From an uncultured Oscillospiraceae bacterium (GTDB lineage Bacteria > Bacillota > Clostridia > Oscillospirales > Acutalibacteraceae), in the NCBI GenBank assembly GCA_900555705.1, contig USLV01000018.1, positions 1 to 11,909 of the forward strand: a stretch of DNA of 11,909 bases, in the 5' to 3' direction. Shown here piece after piece: positions 1 to 9,136 of this stretch (the stretch's first letter is position 1; each line of letters opens with the position of its first letter). The notes under the pieces are model-generated. The model saw only the letters and a list, made by a program, of their open reading frames with translations. It made no database searches and was not told the origin of the DNA. A program made the position numbers and the translations under genes.

Positions 1-1
1 G

Positions 2-865
2 GCGTTCATCGACCGGCTCTATGCCGCTTCCTGCGATATGGAGCGTCTCTGCGCCGAGCTGATCGATTTTTTCCGCAACCTGATGATTCTCAAAAGCGTG
101 TCCCGTCCGGAGGAGCTGATTGTGGCCTCGGCGGCGGAGCTCGCGCATATGACGGAGGAGGCCGCGCAGTTTGAGCTGCCGGTAATCCTGCACTGCATGG
201 AGGCGCTGCAAACGGCACTTGAGCGGCTGCGGGGCGGCGTCTCCCGCCGGGTGGAGATGGAGATGGCGCTGCTGCGCCTCTGCTCCCCCGAGCTGGACAC
301 CGGTACCGATGCGCTGCTCCGCCGTGTCAAGGCGCTCGAGGACGCGATCCGGGGCGGCCTGCCGATGCCCGCACCGGCACCTGCCACATCGACACCTTCG
401 GCGCCGTCGGTGTCGCCGACACCACGGGCGGTGCCGATTCCCTCTGCACCACCTGCCGCGCCGAAGCCCGCCCCGCTGCCGACACCGGCGGATACACCGA
501 CGTCGGCACCCGTTTCTGCCCCGGCTGTCGAGCCGGAGGAGCAGCCCTTCGACCGCTGGGGCGAGGTGCTGACCAATCTGTCCGCGAGCTGTATGCCGCT
601 GTTTGCTGTGCTGGCGGGATCCTCGGCGGTTCTGCGTGGGGAATTTGTGCTGATCCAGACCGACAACGAGATGTTTCGGCAGCTCGTCATGCAGGACAAC
701 AACAAAGCGCTGCTGACCGCTGCGGTGCGCGCAGTGCTCGGCCGGAATTGCCGAATCGGCATCAAGAAGGCTGCTGCACCCGTTTCCGAAGCACCGCCCG
801 CTGACCCGCTGACGGCCTTTTTACAGCAGAGCCGGGAGCTCGGCGTGGAAGTAACCACGGAATAA
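2..865 (+). CDS. dnaX: DNA polymerase III subunit gamma/tau, 3' part (partial)
   Basis: This is the C-terminal 287 residues of the clamp-loader subunit DnaX, which drives loading of the beta sliding clamp and couples the loader to the replicative polymerase. The frame is open from base 2, so the N-terminal AAA+ ATPase part lies outside the window. Residues 1-115 of the fragment form the helical collar domain (FIDRLYAASCDMERLCAELI, then a helix-rich stretch). Residues about 118-180 are a Pro/Ala/Ser/Thr-rich linker. Residues about 182-287 form a compact C-terminal domain beginning FDRWGEVLTNL, like the tau-specific tail of Gram-positive DnaX proteins. The stop TAA lies 40 bases before ybaB, and the order dnaX-ybaB-recR is the classic Firmicutes arrangement, which supports the call. 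I see no slippery A-rich frameshift site in the visible part, so only the full-length form is predicted here. Confidence 0.93.
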   Translation, partial: AFIDRLYAASCDMERLCAELIDFFRNLMILKSVSRPEELIVASAAELAHMTEEAAQFELPVILHCMEALQTALERLRGGVSRRVEMEMALLRLCSPELDTGTDALLRRVKALEDAIRGGLPMPAPAPATSTPSAPSVSPTPRAVPIPSAPPAAPKPAPLPTPADTPTSAPVSAPAVEPEEQPFDRWGEVLTNLSASCMPLFAVLAGSSAVLRGEFVLIQTDNEMFRQLVMQDNNKALLTAAVRAVLGRNCRIGIKKAAAPVSEAPPADPLTAFLQQSRELGVEVTTE

Positions 866-905
866 CCGCTTTTGAAGCGTGATCGAGAAAGGAAGAAAAC
901 AGACG

Positions 906-1253
906 ATGAAGGCGAGATTACCACAGGGTATGGGCGGAGGCCCGGGCAATATGCAGAGCATGCTCAAGCAGGCGCAGAAGATGCAGGAGGATATGGCCCG
1001 CATCCAGTCGGAGCTTGAGGAAAAGGAATATACCGCAGCCGCGGGCGGCGGCGCCGTCAGCGCCACGGTCGACGGCAGGCACACGGTCAAATCCCTGACC
1101 ATCCGGCCGGATGTTGTCGATCCCGAGGACGTCGACATGCTGGCGGATCTGGTCACTGCGGCGGTCAATGAGGCCATCCGGCTGGCGACGGCGGATTCGG
1201 ATGAGAAAATGGGCGCCGTGACCGGCGGCGTGAACATACCCGGCCTGTTCTGA
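906..1253 (+). CDS. ebfC: YbaB/EbfC family nucleoid-associated protein
   Basis: A 115-residue small DNA-binding protein of the YbaB/EbfC family, whose members form dimers and bind DNA as nucleoid-associated proteins. The sequence shows a Gly-rich N-terminus (LPQGMGGGPGNMQSMLKQAQ), a long amphipathic helix (MQEDMARIQSELEEKEYTA), a beta-hairpin core (GGGAVSATVDGRHTVKSLTI), and the family ending in which a GG turn precedes NIPGLF. I chose ATG at 906 rather than the in-frame GTG at 879: the Gly-rich start matches the family, and the purine-rich GGAAG at 891-895 lies inside the longer frame, placed to serve the ATG. The gene sits between dnaX and recR, as in most Firmicutes, and recR follows after 28 bases. 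Confidence 0.93.
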   Translation: MKARLPQGMGGGPGNMQSMLKQAQKMQEDMARIQSELEEKEYTAAAGGGAVSATVDGRHTVKSLTIRPDVVDPEDVDMLADLVTAAVNEAIRLATADSDEKMGAVTGGVNIPGLF

Positions 1254-1281
1254 GAACAGCGCCGCTTGGGAGGAAGAGGAC

Positions 1282-1881
1282 TTGTCCTATACTGTGGCGC
1301 CGCTTGAGCGGCTGATCGAGCAGCTTGAGCGGCTGCCGAGCATCGGGCATAAAACCGCCTGCCGACTGGCATTTCATCTGCTCAACACCGACGACAAAAC
1401 CGCAAAGGACTTTGTCGAGGCGGTGACCGAGGCGCGTGAAAAAATTCATGAATGCAGCGTCTGCCGCAATCTGACGGATCAGGAGCTCTGCCCCGTCTGC
1501 CGCGCGGCGAACCGTGATGTCTCGACCATCTGCGTGGTCGAGGATCCGCGGGATGTCATGGCCTTCGAGCGGACGCGGGACTATAACGGGCTGTACCATG
1601 TCCTGCACGGCGCCATCTCCCCGATGGACGGCGTCGGCCCGGAGCAGCTCCGCATCAAGGAGCTGCTCGTCCGGGTCGCGGACGAGCGCGTGCAGGAGAT
1701 CATCATGGCGACCAATCCCACTGTCGAGGGGGAGGCGACCGCGATGTATATCTCAAAGCTGCTCAAGCCGTTTCAGGTGCGGGTCACCCGTCTGGCCTAC
1801 GGCATCCCAGTCGGCGGCGACCTCGAATACGCCGATGAGGTGACGCTCCGCCGCTCCCTGGAGGGACGAAACGAGCTGTAA
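1282..1881 (+). CDS. recR: Recombination mediator RecR
   Basis: RecR (199 residues, the usual family length) works with RecO, and with RecF in some settings, to load RecA onto SSB-coated single-stranded DNA in gap repair. Visible parts in order are: a helix-hairpin-helix segment around residues 18-35 (LPSIGHKTACRLAFHLL); a four-cysteine zinc finger with C58, C61, C70 and C73; a Toprim domain starting near residue 81 (STICVVEDPRDV, with acidic E87 and D88); and the conserved C-terminal stretch RLAYGIPVGGDLEYAD. The start is TTG at 1282, preceded by GGGAGGAAGAGGA at 1268-1280. It gives the standard N-terminus, with the hydrophobic PLERLIEQLERLP helix about six residues in. It lies in the dnaX-ebfC-recR-smpB run. 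Confidence 0.96.
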   Translation: MSYTVAPLERLIEQLERLPSIGHKTACRLAFHLLNTDDKTAKDFVEAVTEAREKIHECSVCRNLTDQELCPVCRAANRDVSTICVVEDPRDVMAFERTRDYNGLYHVLHGAISPMDGVGPEQLRIKELLVRVADERVQEIIMATNPTVEGEATAMYISKLLKPFQVRVTRLAYGIPVGGDLEYADEVTLRRSLEGRNEL

Positions 1882-1898
1882 TGTGCTATACTGATGAT

Positions 1899-1909
1899 AA
1901 AGGAGGTGA
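1899..1909 (+). promoter_or_regulatory. Near-perfect Shine-Dalgarno site of smpB
   Basis: AAAGGAGGTGA is an almost full complement of the 16S rRNA 3' end. It lies 6 bases before the smpB ATG at 1916 and is the strongest ribosome site on the plus strand. It argues for high smpB translation within the shared transcript. Confidence 0.85.
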
Positions 1910-1915
1910 GCGGAG

Positions 1916-2383
1916 ATGGCGGAACCAAAAAATCTGAAAACCATCGCCCAGAACAAAAAGGCGTTCCACGATTATTTTGTCGAGGAATCCATGGAGGCGG
2001 GCATCGAGCTGTTCGGCACAGAGGTCAAATCGCTGCGCCGCGGCACAGTCAACCTGAAGGACGCCTGGTGCTCGATTGTGGAAGGGGAGCTGTATGCGAA
2101 CGGCATGCATATCAGCCCCTATGAACAGGGCAACATCTTCAACCGCGACCCGCTGCGTCCCCGGCGGCTGCTGATGCACAAGCGCGAGATCATGCGGCTG
2201 TTCGGTGTGATGAAACAGCAGGGCTATACGCTGATACCGCTCTCCCTCTATTTCAAGGGCTCCCGTGTCAAGGTGCAGATCGGACTCTGCCGCGGCAAAA
2301 AGCTCTATGACAAGCGGGAGGACGCCGCCCGGCGTGACATGAAACGCGAGGCGGACCGAATGCTCAAGGAACGCAACGCCTGA
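1916..2383 (+). CDS. smpB: SsrA (tmRNA)-binding protein SmpB
   Basis: SmpB binds tmRNA and delivers it to stalled ribosomes, so trapped peptides are tagged and the ribosomes recycled (trans-translation). The 155-residue length is normal. Family signatures in order are: IAQNKKAFHDYFVEE near the N-terminus; the OB-fold motif GIELFGTEVKSLRRGTVNLK; HISPYEQGN; RRLLMHKREI; and GSRVKVQIGLCRGKKLYDKR. The tail (residues about 132-155, RRDMKREADRMLKERN) is Lys/Arg-rich, as expected for the segment that becomes helical in the empty mRNA channel. The ATG is fixed by the strong ribosome site at 1899-1909. No ssrA gene for the partner tmRNA is visible nearby. Confidence 0.97.
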   Translation: MAEPKNLKTIAQNKKAFHDYFVEESMEAGIELFGTEVKSLRRGTVNLKDAWCSIVEGELYANGMHISPYEQGNIFNRDPLRPRRLLMHKREIMRLFGVMKQQGYTLIPLSLYFKGSRVKVQIGLCRGKKLYDKREDAARRDMKREADRMLKERNA

Positions 2384-2412
2384 TATCACAAGCTGAAAGG
2401 GGTCGACGCATC

Positions 2413-2709
2413 ATGTCGCAACTGCCGGAAAAGGATACTCTGGGAAAAACCTCGCTCAAGACGAAGCTGCTGCTGCTTGCAGCCATTCTGCTGGGCATCG
2501 CCAGCATCACGATTGAGGCGCTCGGCCTCACGAATGTGATGGAGATCGGGCTCGCCAACCTGATCGCGCTGCCGCTGATCGGCACCATCCTGCTGCTCAG
2601 CGGTATCTTCAATCTGGACAAAGGCCGCTCGATTTCCTTCCTCTGCTTTCTGGTGGCGGGGGTCGCGTATGTCGTGTCGGTCGTTTGGCTGATTCTTCGG
2701 TTGGTCTGA
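2413..2709 (+). CDS. Small three-helix membrane protein, unknown function
   Basis: I do not recognise this 98-residue protein. It has a polar, Lys-rich N-terminus (about residues 1-18) and then three hydrophobic segments: about 19-38 (LLLLAAILLGIASITIEALG), about 48-67 (ANLIALPLIGTILLLSGIFN) and about 75-97 (SFLCFLVAGVAYVVSVVWLI). A short LDKGRS loop separates the second and third. The positive charges at the N-terminus and in that loop suggest an N-in, C-out topology. It has no cysteine pair, nucleotide motif or signal cleavage site. The ATG follows AAAGGGG at 2396-2402 and lies 29 bases after smpB, so it appears to be the last gene of the dnaX-smpB run, just ahead of the terminator. Codon use and GC content look like those of its neighbours. 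That it is a real gene is likely; its role cannot be inferred. Confidence 0.8.
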   Translation: MSQLPEKDTLGKTSLKTKLLLLAAILLGIASITIEALGLTNVMEIGLANLIALPLIGTILLLSGIFNLDKGRSISFLCFLVAGVAYVVSVVWLILRLV

Positions 2710-2731
2710 GCGCCGGACAAAGAAACATTTT

Positions 2732-2773
2732 AAAAAGGCCGTCTCCTGTGACATCACAGGAGACGGCTTTTTT
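2732..2773. terminator. Bidirectional intrinsic terminator
   Basis: A perfect 13-bp GC-rich stem (2738-2750 with 2755-2767, loop ACAT) is flanked by A5 on the left and T6 on the right. It therefore ends transcription from both the plus-strand run (last gene ends at 2709) and the convergent ychF (ends at 2785). Confidence 0.95.
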
Positions 2774-2784
2774 CTTTCGGTTTC

Positions 2785-3882
2785 TCAGACGTTGAAGCGG
2801 AACAGCACGATGTCGCCGTCCCTCATGACATATTCCTTGCCCTCGGAGCGGACAAGACCCTTTTCCTTGGCGGCCGTCATCGAGCCGCAGGCCATCAGAT
2901 CGTCAAAGGCGATGACCTCCGCGCGGATAAATCCGCGCTCGAAATCCGAATGGATTTTGCCCGCTGCCTGCGGCGCCTTGGTACCCTCGGTGATGGTCCA
3001 GGCGCGCACCTCCGGCTTGCCCGCGGTCAGATAGGAGATCAGTCCGAGCAGACGATAGCTCGCCTGGATCAGCCGGTCGAGACCGGAATGGGTCAGTCCC
3101 AGCTCCGAGAGGAACACAAGCTTTTCCTCCTCGTCCATGTCGGCGATATCCGCCTCCATCTGCGCGCAGATCGGCAGTACCTCGGCGTTCTCCGACGCCG
3201 CCAGCTCCTGCACACGCGCATAAAAGGCGTTGCCTTCCGGGCTGCCGCCCGTGAAATCCGCCTCGCTGAGGTTGGCGGCATAGATGACCGGCTTGGAGGT
3301 CAGCAGCGGCGAGGCCGCGAGCATCTGCTCCTCCTCCGGCGTGCAGTCGATCGAGCGCGCGGGCTTGCCCTGCTCGAGAACCGCCATGACCGACTTGAGG
3401 AAATCCAGCTCGGTTTGCAACGATTTGTCCCCCTTGAGCGCCTTGGCCGTCCGGTCAATCCGACGCTCCAGCATCTCCATATCCGAGAAGATCAGCTCAA
3501 GGTTGATGGTCTCGATGTCGCGCAGCGGGTCAATACTGCCCTCAACGTGGATGATATCGTCGTTCTCGAAGCAGCGCACGACGTGCACAATCGCGTCCAC
3601 CTCGCGGATGTTGGCGAGAAACTTGTTGCCGAGTCCCTCGCCCTTGCTCGCGCCCTTGACCAGTCCCGCGATATCCACAAACTCGATGACCGCCGGGGTC
3701 ACCTTGTCGGGACTGTACATCTCGGACAGCCGATCCAGCCGCTCATCCGGCACCGACACCACGCCCACGTTGGGATCGATGGTGCAGAACGGATAGTTGG
3801 CGCTCTGGGCGCCCGCATTGGTGATGGCGTTGAAGAGGGTGGACTTTCCGACATTGGGCAAACCGACGATACCGAGTTTCAT
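2785..3882 (-). CDS. ychF: Redox-regulated ribosome-associated ATPase YchF (OLA1 family)
   Basis: YchF is an Obg-like P-loop NTPase that prefers ATP, associates with ribosomes and is linked to translation and stress response. The 365-residue length is typical. The P-loop GLPNVGKST sits at residues 7-15 (K13), and the switch motif DIAGLVKGASKGEGLGNKF follows near residue 70. The usual guanine-specifying NKxD is replaced by N204-L-S-E207, the hallmark that separates YchF from true GTPases. A coiled-coil segment lies between, and the C-terminal TGS domain starts with AWTITEGTKAPQAAGKIHSD. ATG at 3882 follows AAAGGAAG at 3892-3899. It lies downstream of an ABC exporter on the same strand, 96 bases away with a large hairpin between, so co-transcription is possible but uncertain. 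Confidence 0.97.
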   Translation of the reverse strand: MKLGIVGLPNVGKSTLFNAITNAGAQSANYPFCTIDPNVGVVSVPDERLDRLSEMYSPDKVTPAVIEFVDIAGLVKGASKGEGLGNKFLANIREVDAIVHVVRCFENDDIIHVEGSIDPLRDIETINLELIFSDMEMLERRIDRTAKALKGDKSLQTELDFLKSVMAVLEQGKPARSIDCTPEEEQMLAASPLLTSKPVIYAANLSEADFTGGSPEGNAFYARVQELAASENAEVLPICAQMEADIADMDEEEKLVFLSELGLTHSGLDRLIQASYRLLGLISYLTAGKPEVRAWTITEGTKAPQAAGKIHSDFERGFIRAEVIAFDDLMACGSMTAAKEKGLVRSEGKEYVMRDGDIVLFRFNV

Positions 3883-3917
3883 GGGGCAGACTTCCTTTCT
3901 TTCTTACGATACGAACA

Positions 3918-3954
3918 GGCGGGGGATATTTACGTCTCGTAATATCCCGCCGCC
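3918..3954 (-). other. Strong hairpin between the ABC exporter gene and ychF
   Basis: Arms 3918-3934 and 3938-3954 pair over 16 bp with two single-base bulges and a TCT loop: GGCGG with CCGCC outside, ATATT with AATAT inside. On the minus strand the bases that follow (TGTTCGTATCG) are only mildly U-rich, so this is not a clean intrinsic terminator. It may be a weak terminator, an attenuator or an mRNA processing or stability element in the leader of ychF. Confidence 0.5.
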
Positions 3955-3978
3955 TTTATACAATATTGTTGCTCTATA

Positions 3979-5832
3979 TCAGGACTGGAGCACCTTCATA
4001 CGGTAGAACTCGCCCTTCTTCTCCATCAGCTCCTCGAAGGTGCCGAACTCCACACAGTGGCCCTTGTCGAGAACCGCGATCTTGTCCGCGTCCCGGATGG
4101 TGGAGAGGCGATGCGCCACGATAAAGGTGGTGCGGTCGCGGGTCAGGTTGTTGATGGCGTCCTGGATCTCCTTCTCGGAGATGCTGTCCAGCGCGGAGGT
4201 CGCCTCGTCAAAAATGATGACCCGCGGGTTGCGGATAATGGCGCGGGCAATCGAGATGCGCTGCCGCTGGCCGCCCGAGAGCTTACCGCCGTGCTCGCCG
4301 ACAACCGTATCGAGACCGTCCGGCAGGCTCTTGATGAAATGCGAGAGGTTCGCGGCGCGGATCGCGGCGTCGAGCTGCTCCTCGCTCACCGACGGCATAC
4401 CGTAGGTGATGTTGTCCCGGATGGTACCGGAGAAAAGAATGGTGGTCTGCGGCACAACCGCAAGGAACTTACGGTAGCTGTGCAGGTCGATCGTGTCAAT
4501 ATTCCGGCCGTCGATCAGCACCTCGCCGCCAGTCGCGGTGTTGAAGCCAATCAGGATGTTCAGCACCGTCGACTTGCCCGCGCCGGACTCGCCGACCAGC
4601 GCAATCGTCTCGCCGGGCTGCACCTTCAGGTTGAAGTGGTTGAGCACCCGCGTCTTGTCATCATAGTCGAACATGACATCGCGGAACTCATAGGCACCCT
4701 CGAGCTGCTTCATCCGCTTCTTGCCGGCGTTGTTCTCGATGTCGTGGGCGTTGAGGATTTCGCCGACCGAGCCGATCGACTCCGTACCCTTGGTCAGCGT
4801 CGGCAACAGGCTGAGCAGCGCGGAAATCTGGCCGACCACCGTGGTGAAATAGGTCTGGTAGAGGGTGATATCGCCGACCATGATCTCGCCGCTGAACGCC
4901 ATATAGGAGGTGACGGCGAGGCAGATCAACTGGAACACCTGGAACACAACCCAGCTCGCCGCGCCGAACATATTCTGCACGACGTCCAGCCGGTAGCCCT
5001 TTTCCGCGACCACATTCAGCTGGGTGGTCATGCGGCGAACCTCTTTGTTCTCGAGCGCGTGGGCGCGCGTGACCGGAATCAGCTCGACCATGTCCATGAC
5101 GTTCGCGGAGGTCCGCTCGATCTCCTGGCGGAACTCCCGGTTGCGCACTCGGATGTTTTTCCGGAAGCCAAAGACGGTCGCGGCCGCAACCGGCGCACAG
5201 CAGCAGAAAAAGACGAAAACCGTCAGATTGGTGAACAGGATGACCGACAGCGCCACCGAGATGTTCAGCACAATGCCGAGCAGCGAGATGAACACCTGGG
5301 ATGACAGCGCCTCGATTGCCTCGACGTCGCGCATGATTTTGGACTGGATACGTCCGGACTGCATCTCCTTGTGGAAGGTGATGGAGAGCTGCTGCAATTT
5401 ACGCACCATTGCGCCGCGCAGACCCGCCTCCACGCTGCGGGTGGCCAGGCTGAAATAGCGGACATGGATATAGTGGGTCGGGATGTTGAGCGCCACAAGG
5501 CAGATCTCAACCAGCAACCAACCGATGATATGCTGGGCGGTGCCGGGCGTCTGGTTGGCGGCGATGTTGATGATGTTGGCCGTGACAATTGGCATGACCC
5601 AGACCGGGCTGGTTTTGAGGATAAAGAAAATAGCCGAAATAAGCAGCTTGCCGTAGTGGCCGCGATAGAGCTTGAGCAGCAGCCGGATCGGCCTCGTGTT
5701 CGTGTTGGTGTAGTAGTCGATGAAATTCTGTTCCTGACGCATGATATCCGCGTCGTCGAAATGGGAGTGCTCCGCAGTGGTTGCACCGGACGGATTTTCC
5801 GCCACAGGCGTCGTCGTGGTTTCGGTCGCCAT
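3979..5832 (-). CDS. ABC exporter half-transporter (fused permease and ATPase)
   Basis: A 617-residue type IV ABC exporter with the membrane domain and ATPase in one chain; two copies would form the working pump. Residues 1-55 are a polar, Thr/His/Asp-rich cytoplasmic extension. About six membrane spans fall between residues 60 and 350, for example LLISAIFFILKTSPVWVMPI and a Phe/Cys-rich span FVFFCCCAPV. The ATPase domain (about 375-617) has Walker A GESGAGKST (414-422, K420), a Q-loop VVPQTTILFSG, signature LSGGQ (518-522), Walker B IIFDE with catalytic E543, and H-loop H574, so it should be fully active. ATG at 5832 follows a purine-rich GAAAGGCGGGAAG. Substrate cannot be read from sequence: MsbA-like lipid, drug and peptide exporters share this build. 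No partner half-transporter or peptide substrate gene is adjacent, so a homodimer is most likely. Confidence 0.93.
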   Translation of the reverse strand: MATETTTTPVAENPSGATTAEHSHFDDADIMRQEQNFIDYYTNTNTRPIRLLLKLYRGHYGKLLISAIFFILKTSPVWVMPIVTANIINIAANQTPGTAQHIIGWLLVEICLVALNIPTHYIHVRYFSLATRSVEAGLRGAMVRKLQQLSITFHKEMQSGRIQSKIMRDVEAIEALSSQVFISLLGIVLNISVALSVILFTNLTVFVFFCCCAPVAAATVFGFRKNIRVRNREFRQEIERTSANVMDMVELIPVTRAHALENKEVRRMTTQLNVVAEKGYRLDVVQNMFGAASWVVFQVFQLICLAVTSYMAFSGEIMVGDITLYQTYFTTVVGQISALLSLLPTLTKGTESIGSVGEILNAHDIENNAGKKRMKQLEGAYEFRDVMFDYDDKTRVLNHFNLKVQPGETIALVGESGAGKSTVLNILIGFNTATGGEVLIDGRNIDTIDLHSYRKFLAVVPQTTILFSGTIRDNITYGMPSVSEEQLDAAIRAANLSHFIKSLPDGLDTVVGEHGGKLSGGQRQRISIARAIIRNPRVIIFDEATSALDSISEKEIQDAINNLTRDRTTFIVAHRLSTIRDADKIAVLDKGHCVEFGTFEELMEKKGEFYRMKVLQS

Positions 5833-5895
5833 GGTTCTTCCCGCCTTTCTCCTCTTCTTTCCGTCGAAAACGTTTGATCGGCCGTTCCACCGGGT

Positions 5896-5929
5896 CGGAT
5901 GCAGGAGTCCACATATAAAACTGCATCTG
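5896..5929 (-). promoter_or_regulatory. Leader inverted repeat of the ABC exporter gene
   Basis: GATGCAG (5898-5904) pairs with CTGCATC (5921-5927), and the pairing extends one G-U and one G-C pair outward, around a 16-base AT-rich loop. It starts about 8 bases after the predicted transcription start, so it could be an operator or a 5' stabilising stem-loop. Function is not shown. Confidence 0.45.
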
Positions 5930-5942
5930 TCTCGGCAGGCAA

Positions 5943-5971
5943 ATTATAGCCACCCCTGTCGGAAAAGTCAA
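5943..5971 (-). promoter_or_regulatory. Sigma-A promoter of the ABC exporter gene
   Basis: On the minus strand, TTGACT (5971-5966) and TATAAT (5948-5943) are separated by exactly 17 bases: one mismatch in the -35 box and none in the -10. The predicted start near 5936 gives a leader of about 100 bases before the ATG at 5832. Confidence 0.88.
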
Positions 5972-6093
5972 TGCTTTCCGAACAATTTATCCGCCCAGTC
6001 GGGTTTTTCATTCAAATGACCAAATTCCAGGCCTGGGCAGTCGCCCCAGCGGGTAAAACGCCCCCTGTCCGTCTTTGCTATTTCGTCCCAGAA
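5972..6093. other. Non-coding spacer upstream of the exporter promoter
   Basis: Together with the promoter and leader, this fills the 308-base gap between the exporter gene and secA. I see no credible gene here. It holds an AT-rich stretch just upstream of the -35 box, including the near-palindrome CATTCAAATG around 6010, and then a GC-rich part with short imperfect repeats. Confidence 0.6.
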
Positions 6094-6134
6094 AGAGGCC
6101 GTCCTCCTTCCGCGGAAGGAGAACGGCTCTTTTC
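6094..6134. terminator. Terminator after secA
   Basis: A long stem (left arm from 6094, right arm to 6130) has one bulged G and one C/A mismatch around a CGCG loop. It is flanked by CTCTTTT on the plus side and, read on the minus strand, CCTCTTTCTGG. It begins 7 bases after the secA stop in the minus direction. Confidence 0.85.
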
Positions 6135-6140
6135 CCGCAT

Positions 6141-8888
<2,748 letters not shown>

Positions 8889-8897
8889 AGTTTCTAT

Positions 8898-8904
8898 CTC
8901 TCCC
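8898..8904 (-). promoter_or_regulatory. Ribosome site deciding the secA start
   Basis: GGGAGAG lies 9 bases before ATG 8888 and overlaps the codons after the alternative GTG at 8906. It therefore favours the ATG start. Confidence 0.75.
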
Positions 8905-8947
8905 ACTCTCTGTTAATCTGGCAGGCAAAAAGCAATATATGTAGAAC

Positions 8948-8976
8948 AGTATAGCATATTCTCCGCCTGATGACAA
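8948..8976 (-). promoter_or_regulatory. Extended -10 promoter of secA
   Basis: On the minus strand, TTGTCA (8976-8971) and TATACT (8953-8948) are 17 bases apart, and TGC directly precedes the -10 box (extended -10). An A7 run (8989-8995 as T7 on the plus strand) lies 12 bases further up, where an UP element would sit. The predicted start near 8941 gives a leader of about 53 bases. Confidence 0.85.
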
Positions 8977-9012
8977 CCGGCAGTGGCGTTTTTTTCGCAG
9001 GCCGGGGACAAC

Positions 9013-9047
9013 AAAAGACCGTCCTCCGCGGATGGCGAAGGACGGTT
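9013..9047 (-). terminator. Second (distal) terminator of the serpin operon
   Basis: An 8-bp stem (9018-9025 with 9039-9046), extended inside by three pairs after one mismatch, is followed on the minus strand by CTTTTGTTGT. It separates the serpin operon from the secA promoter. Confidence 0.75.
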
Positions 9048-9056
9048 CAGCTTGTC

Positions 9057-9078
9057 GAAAAAGTCCGGCTAAAGCCGG
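9057..9078 (-). terminator. First (proximal) candidate terminator of the serpin operon
   Basis: A short CCGGC/GCCGG stem (9065-9069 with 9074-9078) with a 4-base loop is followed on the minus strand by ACTTTTTC. The five-pair stem is short, so it would be a weak terminator in tandem with the one at 9013-9047. Confidence 0.5.
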
Positions 9079-9136
9079 CCATTTACGCCAATCTGCCTGC
9101 GGGCGAGGGATTGTTGCGTTCCAAAAAAAGCAATCG

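Noticed and set aside
219..572. Arg/His-rich alternative frame within the dnaX linker, considered as a frameshift product
   Set aside because: No slippery heptamer or stimulating structure is visible, and the frame is an expected by-product of the Pro/Ala-rich linker codons.
879..905. Upstream GTG start for ebfC
   Set aside because: It adds nine residues not expected in the family, and the purine-rich ribosome site of the ATG at 906 lies within that added stretch.
8889..8906. Upstream GTG start for secA
   Set aside because: Its codons are the ribosome site of the ATG at 8888, and the ATG start gives the known Walker A and B residue numbers of B. subtilis SecA.
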